The position numbers and the translations under genes are program-made. The notes beneath the pieces are model-generated. The model did no database searches. It saw only the letters and a program-made list of their open reading frames with translations, and had not been told where the DNA came from. A DNA stretch of 64,000 nucleotides, taken from positions 350,507 to 414,506 of the forward strand of contig MKWA01000022.1 in the NCBI GenBank assembly GCA_001899285.1. Reading direction: 5' to 3'. Of this stretch, positions 17,210 to 25,378 are shown one piece after another (the first letter of the stretch is position 1; each line of letters starts with the position of its first letter). Origin of the DNA: Rhizobiales bacterium 64-17 (GTDB taxonomy: Bacteria > Pseudomonadota > Alphaproteobacteria > Rhizobiales > Xanthobacteraceae).

Positions 17210-19470
17210 TGCTTGACATCGACTTCATCTGCAATCCGCCGAAAGCTCTGACCGGTCTTATCGTGTATCGATATCGGACCGGTGTGTTGCGCGGACAGTT
17301 CTTGACCGCCTTAGAAAAGCTCGCCACACGGCTCGGTGGTGTGCTCATTGGGTGCGAGCCTGGCACGTTGGAATCCGAGTGGGGCGCGGCGGGCCTGTTT
17401 GATGGGATTCGTGTCATCGATCTCGCGAGTGCTGACTTAAAAGAGAAGACTGGTTTCGGACCGGGAATACTCACGCTGACTCGTGCTGAGCCTCTCATGC
17501 CGACCGTCCTTTGCGTACGTGGATCGGCGCTTGATCGTGCTGGGACTAATGAGCACCGGCCGCTCTTTATCGACGAAACCGTGGTGAAGAAAGAGAATCT
17601 ATGTGAAGTGTTGCAGTTTCTCGCACGATGTCATGATTTACCCATTGAAAGTGCGGAGCGGCCGTCGGAGCCAGCCATCGCGTATTTTGATGGCTATCTC
17701 CAAGCTGAGGGCGGGTCACTTGATCTTGGCTCCTTCATCGCCGAATACGATCGTGCAGCTTTGCTTTATACCGACGGTCCGACTGGAAAGTTCATAGCTC
17801 CCAGTTGTGCCGCGCGAGTCCGAGAGGCGCGCTCTTATGTGGTGCAGTCGCTAGACCGATTTGTGGAAGGCAAAGCAGAGTGTGCTGCGGCCGATCTTGT
17901 TCGTGCGTTTGCCATAAAGGCACGACGAGGCTGGACAGCCTACGAGCTCGCGGAGGAGCTCTGTCGCGCGAGCCGCGTACTCGTCGATCGAGGTGTGGAT
18001 AACGGTACTCGCTCGAGCAGTCGCAAGCAGAGGCGGAAGAGCATCCGTTCTGCGGTCGGTTGGGCTCTGCAGGTGGTGCCTTTTGCTGGGCCATTTGTTG
18101 AGAAAAGGAGCGAGCTTCTCGTCAAAACATCTGAAGAGTTTCTTATCTCGCTTGAGGGCCTCGCGCGCGCATACAAAGCACATGCTCGGGCTGCCTTCTA
18201 TGGACAAAGGGTGGGCCACAGGGCGGACATAGTAAAAGTCTTGCGCACGGCTTCCGAAGAATTCACGGCTCCGGAGGAGCTCGACGAGCACGTGCGACTG
18301 TCTCAGGCACTACTCCGCGCCATTGAAGATGGAAGTGATGAATGGTTACAGCGCATGAAACGCGATGTGGTGGATCGAGTTTGCCCAATTCACGAGCTGA
18401 GGCGCGATAGCCAAACGTCCGTTCCGTCGCCGAGGTCATTCGCGGGACTCATTGGGCGACAAAAGGTGAAGAGCACGATTCGTCAACGATTTATCGACGG
18501 AAAGCATGACGGGCCTCTTGTTATCGTGGGGCCTGCTGGCATGGGTAAGAGGTCGATGGCACGGCTTTATGCGAAAGCCTTGCTTTGCCTCGAGCGCGCG
18601 CCCGGCGATTACGAGCCGTGTTGTCGATGCTCCTCATGTCTCGAATTCGAAACATCTGGAAATTTCGGTTATATCTCAATTGATCTCAGGCACATCAAGG
18701 CACATGAGCATGTTCTGCGTCACGTGGACGGCTTGAATCAGGTCTCTTTCGCTGATCATCGGATTATTGTTCTGGCCAATTCTGAGCAAGCGTCAACGTC
18801 GTTGGACGCGTTCTTGAAGCCATTTGAGGATAGAGCGCACAAAACGACATTTATCGTATTGGCGACAAACGAAGCGTCGTTACAGTCTGCCATATTGTCT
18901 AGAAGCCGCGTCGTGCGCGCCGACCGTCTCGGCACGCAAGATGCAACGTCTTTGATACTGGAACGATTGCCGCGCTCCAGTTACTCTTCTGACGTTATTT
19001 CTTTGATCGTGCTGATGGGAAATGGCGTCCCCGGAGAATTGCTCCGTTTAGCTGACCTCGTCGACAGGGCAGTCGCGCGGACCCTTACGCAAGCACGCAG
19101 CGTCCTAGCATTGGACTGGGGTGCTGATACGCTCGCGTTCTGGAGGATGATTTTCTGCTGCGAATTCGATGGCGTGCGTGTTGACGCCCTAATTAGGCAG
19201 TGCTCACCGAAGGAAGCGGTCTCGCGTGCTGGGGCAGTACTCGTGTGCCTTTGTCGGGGTGAGTTGTCGCGTGAGCCGGCTTTACTTGGATTGGATTCGG
19301 AGTTTGGTGCGTGTGTCGAGCAGCTATCACTGCGATGCAAATTGCTTGGGTTGACCGAGGGGAAGCTGGTAGTGGCCCTGTTGGGCCTATGGTTGGCGGG
19401 GGATGTTTTCGATCGGGTGAGTTTCTTGCTTCTAGCAGAGAAGGCGGTTCGGCTTGTAAAACATAGCTAG
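17209..19470 (+). CDS. Delta-prime-like clamp-loader paralogue with an unknown N-terminal half
   Basis: The start is the ATG at 17209, which overlaps the previous TGA (TGATG) and implies translational coupling. The 753-residue product has about 400 unknown residues. A clamp-loader AAA domain follows, from GLIGRQKVKSTIRQRF onward. It has P-loop GPAGMGKRS (about 441-449, with Arg after the Lys), a Cys zinc module (LLCLERAPGDYEPCCRCSSC, split across the motif) and no DExx box (RIIVLANSEQAS). A FIVLATNEASLQSAILSRSRV segment completes it. The lost Walker residues make it resemble the catalytically inert delta-prime (HolB) subunit paired with an active DnaX-like partner. Confidence 0.78.
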   Translation: MLDIDFICNPPKALTGLIVYRYRTGVLRGQFLTALEKLATRLGGVLIGCEPGTLESEWGAAGLFDGIRVIDLASADLKEKTGFGPGILTLTRAEPLMPTVLCVRGSALDRAGTNEHRPLFIDETVVKKENLCEVLQFLARCHDLPIESAERPSEPAIAYFDGYLQAEGGSLDLGSFIAEYDRAALLYTDGPTGKFIAPSCAARVREARSYVVQSLDRFVEGKAECAAADLVRAFAIKARRGWTAYELAEELCRASRVLVDRGVDNGTRSSSRKQRRKSIRSAVGWALQVVPFAGPFVEKRSELLVKTSEEFLISLEGLARAYKAHARAAFYGQRVGHRADIVKVLRTASEEFTAPEELDEHVRLSQALLRAIEDGSDEWLQRMKRDVVDRVCPIHELRRDSQTSVPSPRSFAGLIGRQKVKSTIRQRFIDGKHDGPLVIVGPAGMGKRSMARLYAKALLCLERAPGDYEPCCRCSSCLEFETSGNFGYISIDLRHIKAHEHVLRHVDGLNQVSFADHRIIVLANSEQASTSLDAFLKPFEDRAHKTTFIVLATNEASLQSAILSRSRVVRADRLGTQDATSLILERLPRSSYSSDVISLIVLMGNGVPGELLRLADLVDRAVARTLTQARSVLALDWGADTLAFWRMIFCCEFDGVRVDALIRQCSPKEAVSRAGAVLVCLCRGELSREPALLGLDSEFGACVEQLSLRCKLLGLTEGKLVVALLGLWLAGDVFDRVSFLLLAEKAVRLVKHS

Positions 19471-19490
19471 CGGGCAGAACACCACGAGGA

Positions 19491-20579
19491 TCACTTGTTT
19501 TCCCAAGCGTCTCCGATGCGATTTTTCATGATCTCCCAGCTATTGCCTGGGATGCGGGGTCTCATTCCATTCGCGTCCTTCGGTACTTCCCACGGAAAAG
19601 GATGGGATAAATCGACACTGTTATCCGTGCGGCCGCTTTCGTCGTAGGACCGATGCTTCGGGAACTCGGCAGGCCTCCAGTTTGGTTGTGTTTTGGCGCG
19701 CTTCTTGTCGAAAGGCCCCATAAATTGATGGAGTTCTAGCTCCCTAATCACAGAGCAAGCAAAGCGCATCGGTGGCCCGTCGTGATAACGTCGGCTTTTA
19801 TCCTTACGAAAATCGACGTTTGTGTCGCTCACCGAGAATTTTACGCCGAAGCATTCTTGGTAAGCTTCGGCGATATAGTGCACGATTGTTTTGTCGGGTA
19901 ACCGGTCGCTGCGCGGACGGAAAAATTTATAATACATCCGATTGATATCCTGCTTCAGTTTGTCCGTCGTGAAGCAGAGAGCCAAAGCGAAAACAGTTGG
20001 TGGCGCCAGCCCAAAGGCAGCTTTGGTCTTGCTAAGGTGTTCGGCTAATCCCTTCAAAACGCGAAGCGAGGAGGGACCAGGTTCCTCGATTCTTAGGCGG
20101 AAGTCTCGATAGTCGATTTGGCGGTTGCTATTTTTCCAGATGTCGACAGCAGCAGCTTGGAAAAGATCCATGAACGGATCGAATGTCGCGGCATTTGTCC
20201 ATTTTTCGATCGATTCGACATCGCTCCGCAGCATGCCTTTCAGCAATTTATCAAGATCCGTTGAGAGTTCGCGAGGTCCTAGCGAATGCTCGATGTATGC
20301 GATGTTGTAAATCGCACGTAAACGCTGGGCAATTTCGGCAACTTTTGCGTCTGTCAACACGCGGTCGGGAAAGTTCGGCAGGTTGCCATCTTCATCGTAC
20401 ATCCCATCGATGACGCGAATTGCGGTTTCATCTGGTATCGTGAGATCAAAAAGGGTCGGCATTCGCTGGTGATCAACCGGAGACACTGGCGACGCACTGG
20501 ATGTCGGGGATGGCGGCGTTTTTTCGCTGGGGGACTGATCCGACGCGGAGTTAGAGGGTGGTGACGATTCTTGAGACAT
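19491..20579 (-). CDS. Hypothetical protein adjoining the integrase
   Basis: The 362-residue product has a Ser/Pro-rich disordered N-terminus (about 40 residues). A mainly helical body follows with LFDLTIPDETAIRVIDGMYDEDGNLPNF, split by loops, and a C-terminal region rich in Arg, Pro and aromatic residues. No family is recognised. Its start lies 29 bases inside the integrase gene's 3' end in another frame, so the two are probably co-expressed, and its 3' end converges on the clamp-loader operon. Confidence 0.62.
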   Translation of the reverse strand: MSQESSPPSNSASDQSPSEKTPPSPTSSASPVSPVDHQRMPTLFDLTIPDETAIRVIDGMYDEDGNLPNFPDRVLTDAKVAEIAQRLRAIYNIAYIEHSLGPRELSTDLDKLLKGMLRSDVESIEKWTNAATFDPFMDLFQAAAVDIWKNSNRQIDYRDFRLRIEEPGPSSLRVLKGLAEHLSKTKAAFGLAPPTVFALALCFTTDKLKQDINRMYYKFFRPRSDRLPDKTIVHYIAEAYQECFGVKFSVSDTNVDFRKDKSRRYHDGPPMRFACSVIRELELHQFMGPFDKKRAKTQPNWRPAEFPKHRSYDESGRTDNSVDLSHPFPWEVPKDANGMRPRIPGNSWEIMKNRIGDAWENK

Positions 20580-21720
20580 AGTTTGACCACAGTGTTAGAG
20601 CCGCCGCTTTTTCCTCGCGATAAGTAGCGCGGTTGTAAATTCCTGCAACGCCGGCGCGTGTACCAGACACATGATTCAGGACGGCTTCCACGACGTGAGG
20701 GGAGACGCCGTTGTTCGCCATCCCGGTGGCCGCGGTGCGTCGGAGGTCATGTATCCGCCATGGCTTTATCGGGGGACGAAGAGGCTGCAACTCCAGATCT
20801 AGTTCTCGTTTGGCTTTTGACCAGCCAGAGAAGCCACCTTTTCCCGATCCAAAGACGATATCCCGGCCGATAAAGCGAGGCGTACTATCCAAGATCGACA
20901 CCGCCAGCTTGGACAGAGGGATTTCATGCACTCGGTGGTTTTTGGTTCTCTCTGCCGGCAGCGTCCAGATTGCTTTTTCCAGATCGATCTCTGGCCACCG
21001 CATGCTGCCAACTTCGTCCCGACGCTGGCCGGTTAACATCAGAAGACGGATGATGCGCCCATAGTCATAGTCTCCGCTGGCTTTCCATACAGCGGCAATT
21101 TCGTGATCGGACAGGACGTGGTCGCGCTTAATCTCTTCCCCTAATTTGAGAGTGCCGACGACCGGATTGTGATCCGCGAGGCCCATCCCGAGGGCATAAG
21201 AATAAAGTGCTGATAGAGCAGCCCGGGCACGGTTGGCGGCAATCGGGCCGTTTTGCTGGGCAATGTCGTCGAGCTTCGCTGCAATAAGCGCTCGATTAAT
21301 GGAGAGTAGTGGCAGTTCCTTGAGGGAAGCCCAGTGCTTTGTGAGATGGCGGTTCACCTCTTCAAATGACCGGGGCTTGAGCCGACCTTGGGCGTTTTGA
21401 AGATATCGGGTAGAGACCCTATCGAAGGTGACAGCGCGCCGAGCAGCAGCTTCTGCTTTTTCGGCATGGGGATCTGCCCCGAGTTGGACCCGAGCCAAGG
21501 TCTTTCTGGCATTGTCGCGCGCCATCTCCGGAGCAATCGCGTCGACGCGGCCGATAGTTTCGCGGCGTGATTTTCCGCCCGCCCGGTACTGCACCACCCA
21601 GACTTTGCCGGTGGGGTTAAGCCGCACGCCGAAGCCGGGCAACTCGTCGTCCCAGACGATGAGATACGGCTTGTCTTTGGGCAATGTGAGGGTGGCGATC
21701 GCCTTGCGGGTAAGGCGCAT
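20551..21720 (-). CDS. Tyrosine-type site-specific integrase (P4-like)
   Basis: The 389-residue product has an N-terminal DUF4102-type arm-binding domain (WDDELPGFGVRLNPTGK). The C-terminal catalytic domain carries Arg233 (TGQRRDE), His324 and Arg327 (HDLRR), His350 (LNH) and nucleophile Tyr362 (IYNR). This is the layout of P4-like integrases that insert into tRNA 3' ends, and a tRNA-Arg fragment lies 147 bases from its start. All catalytic residues are present, so it is likely active. Confidence 0.93.
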   Translation of the reverse strand: MRLTRKAIATLTLPKDKPYLIVWDDELPGFGVRLNPTGKVWVVQYRAGGKSRRETIGRVDAIAPEMARDNARKTLARVQLGADPHAEKAEAAARRAVTFDRVSTRYLQNAQGRLKPRSFEEVNRHLTKHWASLKELPLLSINRALIAAKLDDIAQQNGPIAANRARAALSALYSYALGMGLADHNPVVGTLKLGEEIKRDHVLSDHEIAAVWKASGDYDYGRIIRLLMLTGQRRDEVGSMRWPEIDLEKAIWTLPAERTKNHRVHEIPLSKLAVSILDSTPRFIGRDIVFGSGKGGFSGWSKAKRELDLELQPLRPPIKPWRIHDLRRTAATGMANNGVSPHVVEAVLNHVSGTRAGVAGIYNRATYREEKAAALTLWSNYVSRIVTTL

Positions 21721-21731
21721 TCTAAAATTTG

Positions 21732-21844
21732 CTGGTAAGCATCTGGTAAGCAGGAGCTCGGTGAATTGTGATATTTCTTGACCACAAAAGACTGAGGGTC
21801 AAGTGAATTCATTCAATGAAAACAACAAGTGTGATTGCTTACCA
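21732..21844. repeat. Integrase arm-like repeats: two direct and one inverted TGGTAAGCA
   Basis: CTGGTAAGCA occurs at 21732-21741 and 21743-21752 (11-bp period). The inverted copy TGCTTACCA is at 21836-21844, between the integrase start and the tRNA-Arg core. Spacing and position match arm-type sites that an integrase N-terminal domain binds. Confidence 0.55.
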
Positions 21845-21866
21845 ACTCTTGTGAGCACATAGTCTG

Positions 21867-21916
21867 CCAGACTACGAATCTGGGGGTCAGGAGTTCGAAT
21901 CTCTTCGGGCGCGCCA
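21867..21916 (+). other. tRNA-Arg(ACG) 3' fragment, element attachment site
   Basis: The fragment holds a full anticodon arm: stem CCAGA/TCTGG around loop CTACGAA, with anticodon ACG. It continues with the T arm (loop TTCGAAT), the 3' acceptor strand CGGGCGC, discriminator G and an encoded CCA. The expected 5' half (GCGCCCG start and D arm) is absent upstream. It is therefore a truncated copy left by integration. The intact tRNA should sit at the element's other end, outside the window or undetected. Confidence 0.8.
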
Positions 21917-22015
21917 TTCTTCCGGATTGGATCAGCCACCTGAATCGACGGCCGGCCTATCTCCGGACGAGCCTGTCGTCGCATGCGCGATGATGCGTGC
22001 CGGCCGATGCAGACC

Positions 22016-22834
22016 TCAGCCGTGCTGGAGGAATTCCTCGAGCGTTTGCGCCGACGGTAAAGCGAACCCGGATTGCGCGATCCTGCTTGTGCCGATGCCG
22101 CCGAGCTTTCGCAGCTTGACCGCCATCTCCGCGGCTTTCACGAGGATGGTCACGCCATTGACGATCGGCGCGCCGTCGATGTTGGCGCCGGCTTCGCCGG
22201 CAAACAGCATCATCGGGATGCCGCCGGTCGGAACGATCACATCGGCGCCGGCATCGAGAAGACGATGGCATTCGCGCTGGAAAACCTCGGCGAGGGCCGC
22301 TTTCTTGTCGGGCGATGCGAACGCCTCCATGTAGTCGCGGATATTCGCGTCGATGGCGCGAATCCCGGCGACGCGCTGCTGCAACCCGTAGCGTGTCACC
22401 TGGTCGAGATGACCGGCGATGAAACCGGGATTGATCGCCAGCAACCCCAGTTTCCGCCCGATGGTGCAACTGTGCAGCAGCGTCGTTTCCCCGAGGCCGA
22501 GCACCGGGATCGCGACGGACGCGCGTGCTTCATAGAGGCCGACATCCTGAAAATGATTCATGAAGAAGACGTCGCAGCCGGTTTTTTCCGCCTCGATCGC
22601 GCCGCGGATGACCTCGCGCGAAAAGCGGAATTCCGACAGCGCGTGCACAGTCGTCACCGGCGGTGTGATCGTGTGAAAGGTCAGCTCGAAGTCCGGATCC
22701 AGGCAAGACTGCATATGCGGCAGCAGCGACGCCAGATAACTCTGATGATGTGTCGGGTGGGTGGCGCCTTGCGCCCAGATGCGAAGCTTGTGCTTGCTGC
22801 CGTTGGTGTTGTTGCCGTGCGTATTGCCGTTCAT
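22016..22834 (-). CDS. Asp/Glu/hydantoin-racemase-superfamily protein lacking catalytic Cys
   Basis: The 272-residue product (start at 22834; an earlier ATG at 22876 is possible) has the duplicated fold of hydantoin racemases, with VLGLGETTLLHS and DAGADVIVPTGG. In HyuE-type racemases the first catalytic Cys lies in a CFDDPG-like motif and the second in GCxG. Here these are NHFQDVG (His94) and VPTGG (Pro202), so both cysteines are missing. It is 31 bases downstream of an alpha/beta hydrolase gene, in one leftward operon. A racemase role is doubtful. Confidence 0.75.
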   Translation of the reverse strand: MNGNTHGNNTNGSKHKLRIWAQGATHPTHHQSYLASLLPHMQSCLDPDFELTFHTITPPVTTVHALSEFRFSREVIRGAIEAEKTGCDVFFMNHFQDVGLYEARASVAIPVLGLGETTLLHSCTIGRKLGLLAINPGFIAGHLDQVTRYGLQQRVAGIRAIDANIRDYMEAFASPDKKAALAEVFQRECHRLLDAGADVIVPTGGIPMMLFAGEAGANIDGAPIVNGVTILVKAAEMAVKLRKLGGIGTSRIAQSGFALPSAQTLEEFLQHG

Positions 22835-22865
22835 AGCGTGTCTCGCGTGTGATGGACGTCGTGAT

Positions 22866-23690
22866 TTACCGGGCAACCAGCGGCCGGACGAAATCGATGA
22901 TAGGGGCCGCGAATTCGCCGGGGAGTTGCTCGGGGAGCGGCACCATGCCCTCCGCGACCGGGCGGATGCTGCTGTTGGCGATGGCGCGCGCGAGTTTCGC
23001 TGCGGCCGGATGAACGTGCGGGTCTTTCACCGGATCGATGATCAAGGTGGGGCTTTGGATCGCGGGAAGCCGATCCTCCATCCGGTAGTGACCGACAACA
23101 TGATGGCCTGCCGCAGCCATCGGGCCGGCATGCAAGGCATCCATTACGAACCGTTGCAGGAGAAGCGTGTCGCCTTCCGGATAGAACGGCTGACGGCGGG
23201 TCCAGAGATCGACCAGATGCCCTCCGTCGGGCCGCGGGTCGACATCGTCGATGCCGCCTTTCACATGCGGTCTGGCGCGCCGTACCGCATCCACCATCGG
23301 GCAGCCCGAGAGAACCAGCGCGCGAACCTGGCGCGGCGACAGGGCGGCGATCTCGACCGCGATCACCGCGCCGGTATGATGCCCGGCCACCGCGAAGTCG
23401 CGAATGCCGAGCGCATTGAGACAGGCGAGAGACGCTTGCGCCCACACCTCGATCGACGCCTTGTCGCGATCGATCGGGTCGGATTCCCCGAAACCGAGCG
23501 TATCGATGGAGATCGTCCGGAAGTGGCCGGCCAGCAGGGGGATGACATATTCGAATTCCCGCCAGGACCGCGGCGTCTGATGCAACAGCAGCAACGGAAA
23601 CCCTTGCCCGCAGATCGCGGCGTGGATCCGGCCGAACGGCGTTTCGACAAAAGCGTGTTCGATCTTTGGAGGTTCGGTCGTGGTTGGCAC
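22866..23690 (-). CDS. Alpha/beta hydrolase with GHHTG nucleophile elbow
   Basis: The 274-residue product has the alpha/beta hydrolase order: an oxyanion-region LLLLHQTPRSW, IDTLGFGESD and a nucleophile elbow GHHTG (103-107). A late Asp (IIDPVKDPH) follows. The residue at the nucleophile position is His105 rather than Ser, Asp or Cys. It is followed by a racemase-like gene and diverges from a second racemase-like gene at 24018. An amide, ester or C-C bond hydrolase would be the usual call, but the elbow makes the chemistry uncertain. Confidence 0.8.
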   Translation of the reverse strand: MPTTTEPPKIEHAFVETPFGRIHAAICGQGFPLLLLHQTPRSWREFEYVIPLLAGHFRTISIDTLGFGESDPIDRDKASIEVWAQASLACLNALGIRDFAVAGHHTGAVIAVEIAALSPRQVRALVLSGCPMVDAVRRARPHVKGGIDDVDPRPDGGHLVDLWTRRQPFYPEGDTLLLQRFVMDALHAGPMAAAGHHVVGHYRMEDRLPAIQSPTLIIDPVKDPHVHPAAAKLARAIANSSIRPVAEGMVPLPEQLPGEFAAPIIDFVRPLVAR

Positions 23691-24017
23691 GGTGGCTGGT
23701 CCGCATGCTGAAAGGTGACGCCAGTGAAGCGCATCCGGCAGGCTGCTGCAAAGCCCGCATCCGTTGAGCCGGTCGAAAGCGACGACCGATGCGCCTCACC
23801 GGGCCAAAGTAGCGCCGTGCCGCGCAGTCAACACAATACCATCCGTCTGCAAAGACATTGCAACGGTCTTGCGAAGCGGACAGAGTTGTGACGTTCGACC
23901 TTGCGTTCTCGCCTGTTGCGTGCAGCGCAAAGAACCAATCGCATCTGAGCATCGACAGCCCGCCGGAAGTATGCCCAGAATTGCAGTTAAAAACGGGGCG
24001 CGAGGGATAAAGCCAAC
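23691..24017. other. Divergent promoter region
   Basis: About 330 bases lie between the leftward hydrolase operon and the rightward racemase-like gene. I see no clear operator palindrome or gene in it. It presumably holds promoters for both directions. Confidence 0.4.
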
Positions 24018-24800
24018 ATGCGCATCTTTTGGCAAAGCTTTGTCGATGTTGTTGCCAATGCTCCTTATCTCCAGTCCCTCAGCAAATATCTGAACGATAT
24101 CGCCGCGCCCGGCACGTCCGTTCACGTCAACGGGTTGTCGCCCCATGATCGCGATTTCGGCCGGCTCGCGGAATTTCGCTGTTCGGTTCAAGCCGTCGAT
24201 TACGGTCTGCAGGCCGAGGACGACGGTTACGATGCCTTCGTGATGGGGCACTTCCAGGATCCGGGTGTGTATGAGCTGAGGTCCGCGCTTCGGATTCCGG
24301 TGATTGGGACCGGCGAGGCGACGCTGCTCGCGGCGTCGCAACTGGGCCGGCGTCTCGGTCTGGTGACGCTCGATTCCGCTTTTGAAGTTTGGCACTACGA
24401 GCAGGCGGACCGATACGGCATCGGCTCGCGCATCGTGAAGGTTGTCTGCATCGGCTGTCAGCCGGAGGATTTCGGCGCGGCGTTTGCCGGCGATCAGGCG
24501 GCAAAGGAGCGAATGCTGCGGGATTTCAAGACCTGCGCGCAGCCGCTCGTCGATGCGGGCGCGGACGTGATCGTTCCCGCCGGCGTTCTTCCCGGTTTGC
24601 TGGTATGCGGCGAACGTGGCTTCAAGATCGGCCATGCGCCGGTGATCAACTGTGCGGCGGTCGCTTTGAAATCTGCGGAGATGTGGGTGCAGTTGCATCG
24701 ACTGAACGGCACGGAGCCGAGTCGCGGTCCGAGCTTTGCTTTGGCACCGGAGCGCGCGAAAGCGGATTTTCGGGCTTTGCTCGCACGTCATCGCAAATAG
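24018..24800 (+). CDS. Second Asp/Glu/hydantoin-racemase-superfamily protein lacking catalytic Cys
   Basis: The 260-residue product is a divergent paralogue of the gene at 22016-22834. It shares VMGHFQDPGVYELRSALRIPVIGTGEATLLAA (in segments) and DAGADVIVPAG. As in the paralogue, His78 replaces the first racemase Cys and Pro187 the second. A GAGGG site lies about 13 bases before the ATG. It is followed after 23 bases by the ohr gene and may act on the same substrate as the leftward hydrolase operon. Confidence 0.75.
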   Translation: MRIFWQSFVDVVANAPYLQSLSKYLNDIAAPGTSVHVNGLSPHDRDFGRLAEFRCSVQAVDYGLQAEDDGYDAFVMGHFQDPGVYELRSALRIPVIGTGEATLLAASQLGRRLGLVTLDSAFEVWHYEQADRYGIGSRIVKVVCIGCQPEDFGAAFAGDQAAKERMLRDFKTCAQPLVDAGADVIVPAGVLPGLLVCGERGFKIGHAPVINCAAVALKSAEMWVQLHRLNGTEPSRGPSFALAPERAKADFRALLARHRK

Positions 24801-24823
24801 CCGCTGAGAGATGGAGCGATCGG

Positions 24824-25252
24824 ATGACGCCAGACAAGGTTCTCTACGAGACCGAGGCCACCGCCACGGGCGGCCGGGAGGGACGGGCCGCCACCAGCGA
24901 TGGCACGCTCGACGTCATGCTTTCGGTCCCGAAAGCTCTGGGCGGCGGAGGCGGCAGCGGGACAAATCCCGAGCAACTGTTCGCAGCCGGCTACGCGGCC
25001 TGCTTTCTGGGCGCGGTCAAGCTTGTCGCGCGTACCAGCAAAATTGCCCTGCCGGACAACGCGAGTGTCACCGCCAAGGTCGGGATCGGCCCGGTCGCCG
25101 TCGGCTATGCGCTGACAGTCGAACTGCGGGTCAACCTCCCCGGTATCGACCGCGCGGTCGGCGAGGAGATCGTGAACGGCGCACATGCGCGGTGTCCGTA
25201 CTCCAACGCCACGCGCGGAAATGTCGATGTCAAGTTGTCCGTGGTGTCATAA
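24824..25252 (+). CDS. ohr: Organic hydroperoxide resistance protein (Ohr/OsmC family)
   Basis: The 142-residue product starts at the ATG at 24824 with GGAG upstream. It has the Ohr signatures GTNPEQLFAAGYAACF (Cys60) and ARCPYSNATRGN (Cys124), the two redox-active cysteines that reduce organic hydroperoxides. The length matches the family. No ohrR gene adjoins it, and the neighbouring genes are catabolic, so control may differ from standard ohr loci. Confidence 0.9.
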   Translation: MTPDKVLYETEATATGGREGRAATSDGTLDVMLSVPKALGGGGGSGTNPEQLFAAGYAACFLGAVKLVARTSKIALPDNASVTAKVGIGPVAVGYALTVELRVNLPGIDRAVGEEIVNGAHARCPYSNATRGNVDVKLSVVS

Positions 25253-25378
25253 TTTGCTGGCGCCGTGCGTCCGTTGGTTCAAGATGAGGTGATTCAGTAC
25301 AGGCGCACGGGAGCGTCGTTGCGTCGAGACCGCAAGCACATCGCAAGAGCACATCGCAATCCAGGGTGGGACTGAGCC

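Larger units (their letters stand above)
7990..21916. mobile_element. Integrated element (right part), P4-type integrase at a tRNA-Arg site
   Basis: The right boundary is supported by a 50-bp 3' fragment of a tRNA-Arg gene at 21867-21916, with the integrase gene beginning 150 bases inside it and arm-like repeats between. Cargo typical of integrative elements (AlpA regulator, VapE-like ATPase, many unknown small genes) fills the interval. The left boundary given here is only where such cargo first appears. The metal block further left may belong to the same element. Confidence 0.55.

Noticed and set aside
21830-21916. Complete tRNA-Arg gene
   Set aside because: The required 5' acceptor strand (GCGCCCG) and D arm are absent; only the 3' half from 21867 fits.
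21799-21984. Minus-strand reading with an EIRTPDPQIRS segment
   Set aside because: This peptide is the antisense translation of the tRNA-Arg fragment and is a well-known spurious match, not a gene.
22016-22834. Standard hydantoin racemase
   Set aside because: Both catalytic cysteines of that family are replaced.
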